Source of the DNA: an uncultured Prevotella sp.
Lineage (GTDB): Bacteria > Bacteroidota > Bacteroidia > Bacteroidales > Bacteroidaceae
Assembly (NCBI GenBank): GCA_934281565.1
Contig: CAKQXI010000135.1
Span: forward strand, 1-6,215
Direction of reading: 5' to 3'
Length of the DNA: 6,215 nucleotides
In this document: one piece after another, positions 1 through 6,107 of the stretch
Position numbering within the stretch: position 1 is the stretch's first letter
How the letters are laid out: every line of letters begins with the position of its first letter
Notes under the pieces: model-generated
Seen by the model: only the letters and a program-made list of their open reading frames with translations
The model's database searches: none
Told to the model about the DNA's origin: nothing
Made by a program: the position numbers and the translations under genes

Positions 1-4
1 CAAC

Positions 5-80
5 AAATCTGCGTAATTTGCGAAATCTGCGAGAAAATAAAATAATAAATCCGCGAGAAAAATAACCAATCTGCGGGAGA
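5..80. repeat. Imperfect short repeats with AATCTGCG core
   Basis: Five copies of an AATCTGCG-like core are visible: 5-13 (AAATCTGCG), 15-22 (AATTTGCG), 23-40 (core followed by AGAAAATAA), 47-65 (AAATCCGCG followed by AGAAAAATAA) and 68-80 (AATCTGCGGGAGA). Copies three and four are nearly the same over about 18 nt and are separated by a short AT-rich stretch; the others are partial. The block lies just beyond the 3' end of the minus-strand FolK-like gene and no coding frame is evident in it. Spacing is irregular and there are no unique spacers, so it is not a CRISPR array. Similar TCTGCG/GAGAAA strings occur, from memory, between genes in other Bacteroidota genomes. Its function is unknown; it may continue to the left of the window. 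Confidence 0.55.
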
Positions 81-85
81 CACCT

Positions 86-460
86 TTATAATTCTTTCAG
101 CAGCAACTGCACATATTCTCTTTTCCAATCTTCTTCCCGAAATTTCAACTCTCCATATTGTAATAAGTCGATGTCTAATCTCACAATATTTTTAGCTTTA
201 TCCTCATAACACCTACCACATTCTCGTTCTATCGCTTTCAAGTTCTTGACAACATCTTCAACTGTAATATTTGAATAACCAATCGCCAAGGCATTGACAA
301 ACTTGTCCGATTCAATCCCGATTGGTTCCGTCCATAAAATCCGAGAGAATTTTATCCCCGGAAAGCACTCACGGAGCCTTTCCATTGCATACCTCACATT
401 GTGCACTTGTTCACAATTTGACCCTAAAGTCAACACCATCTTGACGCCATTATTAGCCAT
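86..460 (-). CDS. folK: Short HPPK (FolK)-like protein
   Basis: This 124-residue protein resembles 6-hydroxymethyl-7,8-dihydropterin pyrophosphokinase, the cytoplasmic folate-pathway enzyme that moves pyrophosphate from ATP to the pterin. Visible family marks are LGSN (12-15), TEPIG (44-48), F54-x-NA (56-57), E78...GR (82-83) and LDIDLL (95-100), where D96 and D98 match the two Mg-binding aspartates. R114-E-Y resembles the C-terminal R-G-F motif. It is shorter than the usual ~150-170 residues: the stretch between DIDLL and R114 is contracted, and the tail after it is nearly absent. The Trp and Arg that normally precede the DxD motif (W89 and R92 in E. coli numbering) are not in place. The start at 460 follows an A-rich leader; Met8 (ATG at 439-437), just before VLTLGSN, is an alternative. 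It is divergent from the operon and has its own -7 element. It could be a true HPPK of a short Bacteroidales type or a repurposed paralogue. The family call is fairly safe, the activity less so. Confidence 0.7.
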   Translation of the reverse strand: MANNGVKMVLTLGSNCEQVHNVRYAMERLRECFPGIKFSRILWTEPIGIESDKFVNALAIGYSNITVEDVVKNLKAIERECGRCYEDKAKNIVRLDIDLLQYGELKFREEDWKREYVQLLLKEL

Positions 461-478
461 TTCTCATGTTTTTATGTG

Positions 479-486
479 CAAAGTTA
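479..486 (-). promoter_or_regulatory. Putative -7 element for the FolK-like gene
   Basis: Read on the minus strand, these bases are TAACTTTG, an exact match to the Bacteroidota -7 consensus TAnnTTTG. Transcription would begin near 473-476 and leave a leader of roughly 14 nt before the ATG at 460. I see no convincing -33 TTTG at the expected distance, so the call rests on the -7 match and its position alone. Confidence 0.5.
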
Positions 487-508
487 GTGAAAATACCTAA
501 ATTATCCC

Positions 509-537
509 TTGCTTATCCGATATTTTTATTATTTTTG
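509..537 (+). promoter_or_regulatory. Putative promoter of the plus-strand operon
   Basis: TATTTTTG at 530-537 matches the Bacteroidota -7 consensus TAnnTTTG exactly. A TTG at 509-511 lies 18 nt upstream and is compatible with the -33 element. Only 4 bases separate the -7 element from the ATG at 542, so the expected start site falls on or next to the start codon and the transcript would be leaderless or nearly so. It is the only such element in the intergenic region facing the operon. Confidence 0.6.
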
Positions 538-541
538 CACT

Positions 542-1471
542 ATGAATTATTTAAAAATATATTTAGTAGGATTACTTGCGCTTCTCAGCACTACCACACT
601 GAGGGCGCAAATGAGGTGGAATCAAGCCTATCAAACATACATCAATCAGTATAAGGATCTTGCCATTGAGCAGATGCTTCGTTATCGTATTCCTGCCAGT
701 ATTACCCTGGCACAAGGACTGTTTGAAAGTAGAGCTGGACTAAGTGACCTTGTACGACAAGGAAACAATCACTTTGGCATCAAGTGTCACAATAGTTGGA
801 CTGGTGCCAGACAGTATCATGATGACGATTCACGTGGTGAATGTTTTCGTGCTTACCAAGATGCCAAAGAAAGTTATGAAGACCATAGCAAGTTTCTCGC
901 CAAACAACCACGTTATGCTCGTTTATTCAAACTTTCCATCACCGACTACAAGGGATGGGCACGTGGACTGAAGGACTGTGGCTATGCCACCAATCCACAA
1001 TATGCCACCAAACTTATACAAATCATCGAGTTGTATAACCTCTCCGAGTATGACAAGGCTAAACGATACGACCGTTTCATGGCTACCCATAGTGGCTCTG
1101 ACCAGCCTATCAATGCCCAGGGATTGATCCATCCTATCCGTTTGTTCAACAAGAACTATTACTTGATAGCTCGCAAGGGGGATACTTTCAAGAGCATAGC
1201 CAAAGAGGTAGGCATCAGTTGGCGCAAACTCGCCAAATACAATGAACGTGACAAGCATGACACCTTGCAAGAGGGTGAAATCATCTATCTCAAGAAAAAG
1301 AGGAAGAAAGCACCCAGCCAGTACAAGAAGCGTCCACATATCGTGCAAGTGGGTGAAAGTATGTACTCTATCGCACAGAAATATGGCATCCGACTTGATC
1401 GTCTCTACAAAATGAACAACCTGAGTCCAGACTTCCGTATTTTCCCAGGTGCCAGACTTAAAGTTAGATAA
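542..1471 (+). CDS. Secreted GH73 glucosaminidase with two LysM domains
   Basis: Predicted peptidoglycan hydrolase of 309 residues that would cleave N-acetylglucosaminyl bonds in the cell wall. Residues 1-22 form a signal peptide (Lys5, hydrophobic core 6-15, cleavage at LRA|Q) with no lipobox, so the product is probably periplasmic. The glucosaminidase domain spans about 38-168. Its likely catalytic Glu is E62 in the LFESRAG stretch (60-66), and it includes NNHFGIK (75-81) and the family's YATNPQYA motif (148-155). LysM 1 (about 206-250) and LysM 2 (about 266-308), separated by a very basic linker (251-264), would bind glycan. I start at ATG 542 because it gives a clean signal peptide; the frame opens 11 codons earlier (509), but that extension overlaps the promoter and adds aromatic residues before the signal. 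It is the first gene of the plus-strand run and lies 12 nt before the peptidase gene. Confidence 0.9.
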   Translation: MNYLKIYLVGLLALLSTTTLRAQMRWNQAYQTYINQYKDLAIEQMLRYRIPASITLAQGLFESRAGLSDLVRQGNNHFGIKCHNSWTGARQYHDDDSRGECFRAYQDAKESYEDHSKFLAKQPRYARLFKLSITDYKGWARGLKDCGYATNPQYATKLIQIIELYNLSEYDKAKRYDRFMATHSGSDQPINAQGLIHPIRLFNKNYYLIARKGDTFKSIAKEVGISWRKLAKYNERDKHDTLQEGEIIYLKKKRKKAPSQYKKRPHIVQVGESMYSIAQKYGIRLDRLYKMNNLSPDFRIFPGARLKVR

Positions 1472-1483
1472 AAACGAGTGGAT

Positions 1484-2773
1484 ATGAAAAAGATTATCAT
1501 CACAATGTCTACCTTGGCAGCCATTTTGCTGCCAAGCAAGATGACAGCCCAGAATTTCAACGATTATTTCGTTGACAAGACATTAAGAATAGACTATACT
1601 TTCGCTGGCAACGAAAAGCAACAACTGATTGCCGTCGACGAACTGAATGTGATGCCTCGTTGGTATGGCAAGAAACAACGCCTCAGCGAAATACCTATGG
1701 AGGGAAACGGACAAATCACAGTTCGCGACCATCATTCTGGCAATGTCATCTATCGCAACTCTTTCTCTACCCTCTTTCAGGAATGGCTTTCTTATCCAGA
1801 AGCAAAGACCACGACCAAGAGCTTTGAGAATGTCTTTCTCATTCCGATGCCCAAGGATACTGTCGATATAACCATCAACCTGCTTAACAACCGCAGAAAC
1901 GTGATGGCATCGCTCACCCATCAAATAGTTCCTACCGACATCCTTATCCATCACAAAGGCAATCGTGTTACTCCATACGTAACCTTGCAGCAAGCCGCCG
2001 ATACAAGTCGTTGCATTCACATCGCATTCTTGGCAGAAGGCTACAAGAAAGATGAAATGGAAACTTTTGTCAATGATGCCAAGGAAGCCTACAACGCTAT
2101 CTTTGCCCATGAACCTTTTAAGAGTCTGAAAGACCGCTTCAATATCATTGCCGTAGAAGCTCCATCTGAGGACAGTGGCACCAGCGAACCGGGCAAGGGC
2201 ATCTGGAAACATACAGCACTCAGCTCACACTTCGACACATTTTATAGTGACAGATACCTCACTACACTCAATATCAAAGATTTACACAACTGGCTCGCAG
2301 GAACACCATACGAGCACATCATCGTGTTAGTGAACAGTGAGCGATATGGCGGTGGTGGTATCCTTAACTCTTATAATCTCACAACCACCCATAACCATTG
2401 GTTCAAGCCAGTCGTAGTACATGAGTTTGGTCATTCTTTTGCTGGTCTTGCCGATGAATATGCCTATGAAAACGAGCAAATCCCTATGTATCCCCACGAT
2501 GTAGAACCATGGGAACCCAATATCACCACACATGTCAACTTCAAAGGGAAATGGGAGAACCTTATAAAGAAAGGTACCAAGATACCTACTCCATTATCTA
2601 AAGACCCTAAGGTCATCCCTACCAAAGTGGGTATGTTTGAAGGTGCTGGATATAGCTTAAAGGGTGTGTATCGTGGCGTACAAGATTGCCGTATGCGCAC
2701 CAACGAGAACCCAGAATTCTGCGCTGTTTGCCAGCAAGCACTTACCAGAGTCATTGACTTTTATACCAAGTAA
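1484..2773 (+). CDS. Secreted M64-family zinc metallopeptidase
   Basis: A 429-residue protein of the M64 ('IgA peptidase') family, common in Bacteroidales. It has a signal peptide at 1-22 (MKK basic start, hydrophobic 4-16, cleavage at MTA|Q) and no lipobox Cys, then an N-terminal beta-rich M64_N-type domain (about 24-150) and the peptidase domain (about 170-429). The zinc site is HEFGH at 313-317 (H313, H317 ligands, E314 catalytic) followed by GLADEY (321-326), where D324 is the likely third ligand. Three cysteines near the C-terminus sit in a conserved-looking CRMRTN...FCAVC stretch. ATG 1484 is chosen over an in-frame GTG two codons upstream (1478) because it starts directly with MKK. True substrates are not known from sequence; the IgA label comes from a distant relative. 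It sits 12 nt after the glucosaminidase gene and 3 nt before cdd, so co-transcription is likely. Confidence 0.9.
   Translation: MKKIIITMSTLAAILLPSKMTAQNFNDYFVDKTLRIDYTFAGNEKQQLIAVDELNVMPRWYGKKQRLSEIPMEGNGQITVRDHHSGNVIYRNSFSTLFQEWLSYPEAKTTTKSFENVFLIPMPKDTVDITINLLNNRRNVMASLTHQIVPTDILIHHKGNRVTPYVTLQQAADTSRCIHIAFLAEGYKKDEMETFVNDAKEAYNAIFAHEPFKSLKDRFNIIAVEAPSEDSGTSEPGKGIWKHTALSSHFDTFYSDRYLTTLNIKDLHNWLAGTPYEHIIVLVNSERYGGGGILNSYNLTTTHNHWFKPVVVHEFGHSFAGLADEYAYENEQIPMYPHDVEPWEPNITTHVNFKGKWENLIKKGTKIPTPLSKDPKVIPTKVGMFEGAGYSLKGVYRGVQDCRMRTNENPEFCAVCQQALTRVIDFYTK
1513..1536 (+). other. Perfect 9-bp hairpin in the signal-peptide codons of the M64 gene
   Basis: CTTGGCAGC (1513-1521) and GCTGCCAAG (1528-1536) are exact reverse complements around a 6-nt loop. 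The stem has six G-C pairs and starts about 27 nt after the ATG. No T-run follows, so it is not a standard terminator. It might slow translation or set an RNA end between the first two genes, or arise by chance from Leu/Ala codons. Confidence 0.35.
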
Positions 2774-2776
2774 CAG

Positions 2777-3256
2777 ATGAAAGAGCTAACTACAACCATC
2801 AAATATCAATTAGCCCAGTTGGAAGAACTGAGCAGCAAAGAGCAAGCACTCGTTACAAAAGCAATGCAAGCTACCAATAACTCGTATGCCAAGTACAGCG
2901 ATTTCAGGGTAGGTGCAGCTTGTTTATTGGCAAACGGACAGATTGTCATCGGAGCCAACCAAGAGAATGCCGCCTATCCATCAGGCTTATGCGCTGAACG
3001 AACAGCCATCTTTGCAGCACAAGCCAACTATCCCGACCAGCCAATCTCTACCCTTGCCATCGCCGCAAGGAATGCAGACGGATTTATCAAGTCGCCTATT
3101 TCTCCTTGTGGAGCTTGCCGACAAGTTATCTTGGAGATAGAAGACCGCTACAAACAGCCTGTTCGTATATTGCTCTATGGCAAGGATGGCATTCTTTGCA
3201 TCAACACGGTCAAAGACCTCTTACCTTTCTCATTCATTGACGATTGTATGAGATAA
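2777..3256 (+). CDS. cdd: Cytidine deaminase
   Basis: Cytoplasmic pyrimidine-salvage enzyme that deaminates cytidine and deoxycytidine to uridine and deoxyuridine. The zinc site is complete: C72-A-E74 (E74 as proton shuttle) and P110-C111-GA-C114. The nucleoside-binding motif NQEN (61-64) and the F43-R-VGAA segment also match the family. At 159 residues it is longer than the compact tetrameric type (about 130) because of a helical, Glu/Gln-rich N-terminal extension of about 25 residues; it is much shorter than the E. coli dimeric type, so it should belong to the homotetrameric class with three Cys zinc ligands. The start lies 3 nt after the M64 stop, implying translational coupling. Its metabolic role does not obviously connect with the envelope genes on either side. 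Confidence 0.95.
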   Translation: MKELTTTIKYQLAQLEELSSKEQALVTKAMQATNNSYAKYSDFRVGAACLLANGQIVIGANQENAAYPSGLCAERTAIFAAQANYPDQPISTLAIAARNADGFIKSPISPCGACRQVILEIEDRYKQPVRILLYGKDGILCINTVKDLLPFSFIDDCMR

Positions 3257-3301
3257 CAATGAACCTTACTTCATAGAAATAGGAATTAAACAATAATAAT
3301 A

Positions 3302-4087
3302 ATGATACTTTTAAGTTTCGACACCGAGGAGTTTGACGTACCTCGTGAACATGGCGTAGACTTTTCCTTAGAAGAAGGAATGAAAGTCTCTGTATTCGGA
3401 ACCAACCGCATACTGGACTGCCTAAAGCAGAACCATGTAAAAGCAACATTCTTCTGTACGGCTAATTTTGCCAAGCACGCCCCAGAAGTGATGCAACGTA
3501 TTATGGACGAAGGGCATGAAGTTGCTTGCCATGGAGTGGATCATTGGCACCCACAGGCCACAGATGTTGAAATTTCAAAACAAGTTATCGAACAGATTAC
3601 AGGCAGGAAAGTAGCAGGCTATCGCCAACCCAGGATGTTTCCCGTAAGCGACAGTGAAATTGAGCGAATGGAATACGCTTATAACTCATCTTTAAATCCT
3701 GCTTTCATCCCGGGTAGATATATGCATCTCAATGCACCACGTACTTGGTTCATGAAAGGTAAGGTGATGCAAATACCAGCATCCGTAACCCCTATCATTC
3801 GCTTTCCTCTTTTCTGGCTATCACTGCATAATCTCCCAGAGTGGCTTTACCACATGATGGTAAGGCGTGTTGTCAACCATGATGGATATTTCGTCACTTA
3901 TTTCCACCCTTGGGAATTCTATGCTCTCAAAGAACACCCAGAGTTCAAGATGCCATTCATCATCAAGAACCATAGTGGCGAAGCTATGTTCCATCGTCTC
4001 GACAAACTCATCAAGATGTTGAAAGCCAGAGGATACCAATTTGCCACATTCTCTGAATTTGTTGAATCAAAGAAAGCTAAACCATAA
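3302..4087 (+). CDS. Cytoplasmic NodB-type polysaccharide deacetylase
   Basis: A 261-residue carbohydrate esterase 4 / NodB-homology protein that would remove an N-acetyl (or formyl) group from a sugar. Motifs in order are SFDTEEFD (5-12, D7 as likely catalytic base), the metal-binding CHGVDHWHP stretch (H77, H81), GYRQP (R108) and FHPWEF (H202 as likely catalytic acid). The catalytic strand begins at residue 2, so there is no signal peptide or N-terminal membrane anchor, unlike exported peptidoglycan deacetylases. A hydrophobic aromatic stretch at about 164-187 might touch the membrane. The stop overlaps the next ATG by one base (TAATG), coupling it to the glycosyltransferase gene. The upstream 45-bp gap after cdd is A-rich with no promoter I can see. 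By family and context I infer action on a lipid-linked aminosugar, comparable to ArnD or NaxD; the exact substrate is unknown. Confidence 0.85.
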   Translation: MILLSFDTEEFDVPREHGVDFSLEEGMKVSVFGTNRILDCLKQNHVKATFFCTANFAKHAPEVMQRIMDEGHEVACHGVDHWHPQATDVEISKQVIEQITGRKVAGYRQPRMFPVSDSEIERMEYAYNSSLNPAFIPGRYMHLNAPRTWFMKGKVMQIPASVTPIIRFPLFWLSLHNLPEWLYHMMVRRVVNHDGYFVTYFHPWEFYALKEHPEFKMPFIIKNHSGEAMFHRLDKLIKMLKARGYQFATFSEFVESKKAKP

Positions 4088-5028
4088 TGATAAAACTTGC
4101 TATCGTATCTCCTTGCTACAATGAAGAAGAAGTTCTGGAGACTTCGGTCAAAAGGCTTACGGAACTTTACAACCAGCTCATTGACGATAAAAAAATCAGC
4201 TCAGACAGCTTCTTTCTTTTCGTCAACGATGGCAGTCGTGACCATACATGGGACATCATCAATCGCTTGCATCGTGAAAATCCTTTTGTACATGGACTTA
4301 ACTTAGCTCGCAACGTAGGTCACCAAAGTGCTATCATGGCAGGAATGATGACCGCCAAGGACCAAGCTGACGCCGTTATCACCATTGATGCCGACCTGCA
4401 AGACGACCTCGCTGCCATACCTCAAATGATAGACGACTATGACAAAGGCTATGACATCGTATATGGTGTAAAAGTGTCACGCCAAGCCGACCCTTTGCTC
4501 AAACGCTTTTCTGCCGTAACTTTTTACAAACTGCAAAGCAAGATGGGTGTAGAAAGCATCTATAACCATGCTGACTTTAGGTTCATGAGCCGTCGTGCCT
4601 TGGAAATATTGTCACAATACAAGGAAAAGAACCTCTATCTTAGAGGTTTGATACCAACCATCGGACTTAGTTCGACCACAGTCGACGACATCATCAGCGA
4701 ACGTACTGCAGGCGCATCGAAATATACACTAAGCAAGATGCTCAACCTCGCCTTAGACGGCATCACCTCATTCTCGGTCAAACCTATTTACAGCATCATA
4801 TACTTAGGCGTACTCTTTATCTTTGTATGTTTTGCCATAGCCATTTATGTTATTCATGCGCTTGTCGCTGGTACTGCCGTACCAGGCTGGGCATCCCTCA
4901 TCCTCAGCATCTGGCTGGTGGGGGGGCTTGTCTTGATTTCCATCGGTGTGGTAGGTGTCTACATCGGACGCATCTACAAGGAGGTAAAAGGCAGACCACT
5001 CTATAACATCAAGGAGACTTTGGAATAA
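4087..5028 (+). CDS. GtrB/ArnC-type GT2 glycosyltransferase, membrane-anchored
   Basis: A 313-residue family 2 glycosyltransferase of the DPM1/GtrB/ArnC type, which typically moves a sugar from a nucleotide donor to undecaprenyl phosphate at the inner face of the cytoplasmic membrane. The GT-A domain (about 3-225) shows SPCYNEEE (8-15), VNDGSRD, the metal-binding DADLQDD (D101, D103) and the SERTAGASKY loop typical of the group. Two C-terminal transmembrane helices follow (about 234-258 and 269-293), then a short basic cytoplasmic tail. Length and topology match the family. The gene starts within the stop of the deacetylase gene and ends 10 nt before the GtrA-like gene; this GT2-GtrA pairing is classic for bactoprenyl-sugar systems. 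Sugar specificity cannot be read from sequence. A run of seven G at 4920-4926 lies in the codons for the second membrane helix; a slip there would remove the C-terminal part. Confidence 0.9.
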   Translation: MIKLAIVSPCYNEEEVLETSVKRLTELYNQLIDDKKISSDSFFLFVNDGSRDHTWDIINRLHRENPFVHGLNLARNVGHQSAIMAGMMTAKDQADAVITIDADLQDDLAAIPQMIDDYDKGYDIVYGVKVSRQADPLLKRFSAVTFYKLQSKMGVESIYNHADFRFMSRRALEILSQYKEKNLYLRGLIPTIGLSSTTVDDIISERTAGASKYTLSKMLNLALDGITSFSVKPIYSIIYLGVLFIFVCFAIAIYVIHALVAGTAVPGWASLILSIWLVGGLVLISIGVVGVYIGRIYKEVKGRPLYNIKETLE

Positions 5029-5038
5029 TCAAGAGAGA

Positions 5039-5446
5039 ATGAATATCCATTATAACAAGGAACAATTACTGAAAGAGTTTTGGCGTATATTTCGTTTTGG
5101 CATCACAGGAACCATATCCTCACTCATCCATTACGGCGTATATTGCCTCGTATTACTATATTGCAACCCTACCCTATCGTATAGCGCAGGCTATATGGTA
5201 GGATTGGTATGCAACTATGCCTTGACTACCTTTTTTACGTTCCGTCAACATCCATCCAAGAAGAATGCAGCAGGATTTGTAACAAGCCATATCATCAACT
5301 ACCTCTTAGAGGTTGGCTTGCTCAACCTTTTCCTATATATCGGTTGTAGCCAATGGCTTGCACCTATCCTTGTCATGATTATTGTGGTTCCCATCAACTT
5401 CCTCATTCTTCGTTTCGTATTTCTCTATAAGCATCATGCAGCATAA
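5039..5446 (+). CDS. GtrA-like membrane protein (putative lipid-sugar flippase)
   Basis: A 135-residue integral membrane protein of the GtrA/GtcA family, thought to help move undecaprenyl-phosphate-linked sugars across the cytoplasmic membrane. Four hydrophobic helices are visible (about 20-42, 47-68, 80-102 and 107-129). Family marks include FWRIFRFGITG (14-24), the N59-Y-x3-T64-F65-F-TF68 stretch, and PINFLILRFVFL (118-129). Length is normal for the family. The start at 5039 follows a purine-rich AAGAGAGA leader 10 nt after the glycosyltransferase stop. The 3' end overlaps the next gene by 11 nt in another frame. With the preceding GT2 it forms a two-gene cassette, and the deacetylase probably joins it as a third member. 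Confidence 0.88.
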   Translation: MNIHYNKEQLLKEFWRIFRFGITGTISSLIHYGVYCLVLLYCNPTLSYSAGYMVGLVCNYALTTFFTFRQHPSKKNAAGFVTSHIINYLLEVGLLNLFLYIGCSQWLAPILVMIIVVPINFLILRFVFLYKHHAA

Positions 5447-6107
5447 CATTATACAAGCTCTAAAGCAATGCCCTCTTTTTGAAAATATGCCAGAAACAGA
5501 CATTGACGAAGCTCTGGCAGAAATTAGTTACAAGATCGTGAATATTGATAAAAAAGACATTTACGCCCTTGGTGGTTTTCCATGTAGCCATGCCGACATC
5601 GTCTTACAAGGCAAGATGGTAGCACGAATGGTCGGTGCTTCTGGCAAACAAATGGAAGTAATTCGACTCAAAGCTGGCGATGTTATCGCACCAAACTTCA
5701 TTTATGCAGCCAACAACAATATGCCTGTCACCGTGGAAACGGAAACCAAGGTTTGCATCTTTCGCATGAAGCCCGATACGTTAAAGGCACTCATCGACAC
5801 CCATGAGACAATACGTTGGAACTTTATCCATATTCTCTCCGACATAGGCTCTTACCTCGCCTCCAAAATCAAGTTCTTATCTTTGCTCACAGTGAGAGAG
5901 AAAGTTATATTCTACTTACGTTCAGAGATACAACAACAAAAGAGTCTGACAATTACATTAGCGAAATCTCGCCAACATATCGCCGACTCCTTTGCCATTC
6001 AAAAGTTTTCTCTCATGCGCTGCCTTGCCGACCTCGCCAATGAGGGAATTATCAAAATCAATGGGAAGGAAATAACCATCCAAGACATCAAGAAACTTAG
6101 ATTATAG
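5436..6107 (+). CDS. Crp/Fnr-family regulator, HcpR candidate
   Basis: A 223-residue DNA-binding transcription factor. The N-terminal half (about 5-120) is a cyclic-nucleotide-binding-type beta-barrel, opening with the usual CPLFENMPETDI pattern (12-23). A long dimer helix (about 122-148) and a winged helix-turn-helix (about 152-223, with the recognition region near SRQHIADSFAIQKFSLMR) follow. The cAMP-binding GE...RS signature is absent: the matching place reads GDVIAPNFIY (81-90). The N-terminal Fnr iron-sulfur cysteine cluster is also missing (only C12, C50, C107, C196 in total), so its signal is probably something else. ATG 5436 is preferred to an upstream in-frame ATG at 5382 because the domain starts there. 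It overlaps gtrA by 11 nt and faces hcp tail to tail. Regulators of the HcpR group control hcp in Bacteroidota and often map beside it; that assignment is inference from context. Confidence 0.85.
   Translation: MQHNIIQALKQCPLFENMPETDIDEALAEISYKIVNIDKKDIYALGGFPCSHADIVLQGKMVARMVGASGKQMEVIRLKAGDVIAPNFIYAANNNMPVTVETETKVCIFRMKPDTLKALIDTHETIRWNFIHILSDIGSYLASKIKFLSLLTVREKVIFYLRSEIQQQKSLTITLAKSRQHIADSFAIQKFSLMRCLADLANEGIIKINGKEITIQDIKKLRL

Noticed and set aside
5..80. CRISPR array
   Set aside because: Repeats are too short, degenerate and irregularly spaced, with no unique spacers and no cas genes in the window.
923..1348. A 141-codon open frame on the minus strand inside the glucosaminidase gene
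   Set aside because: It lies opposite a gene with clear catalytic and LysM motifs, and its own translation shows no recognisable domain; it is a by-product of codon use.
1478..1483. GTG start two codons upstream for the M64 peptidase
   Set aside because: The ATG at 1484 gives the standard MKK start of a signal peptide; the GTG would only add two residues.
1583..2212. A 209-codon open frame on the minus strand inside the M64 gene
   Set aside because: It is opposite a well-supported exported peptidase, and its translation shows no family motif.
3845..3865. Hairpin with an 8-bp stem (one G-T pair) in the deacetylase gene
   Set aside because: It is internal to coding sequence, has modest stability, and no positional reason makes it regulatory.
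4630..4648. Perfect 8-bp inverted repeat AACCTCTA/TAGAGGTT with a 3-nt loop in the glycosyltransferase gene
   Set aside because: It lies mid-gene with no T-run or junction nearby; a stem of this length is plausible by chance in several kb.
5382..5435. An 18-residue N-terminal extension of the Crp/Fnr regulator
   Set aside because: It overlaps gtrA by 65 nt in total and adds a hydrophobic aromatic stretch not expected before a cNMP-binding-type fold; ATG 5436 begins right before the usual domain start.
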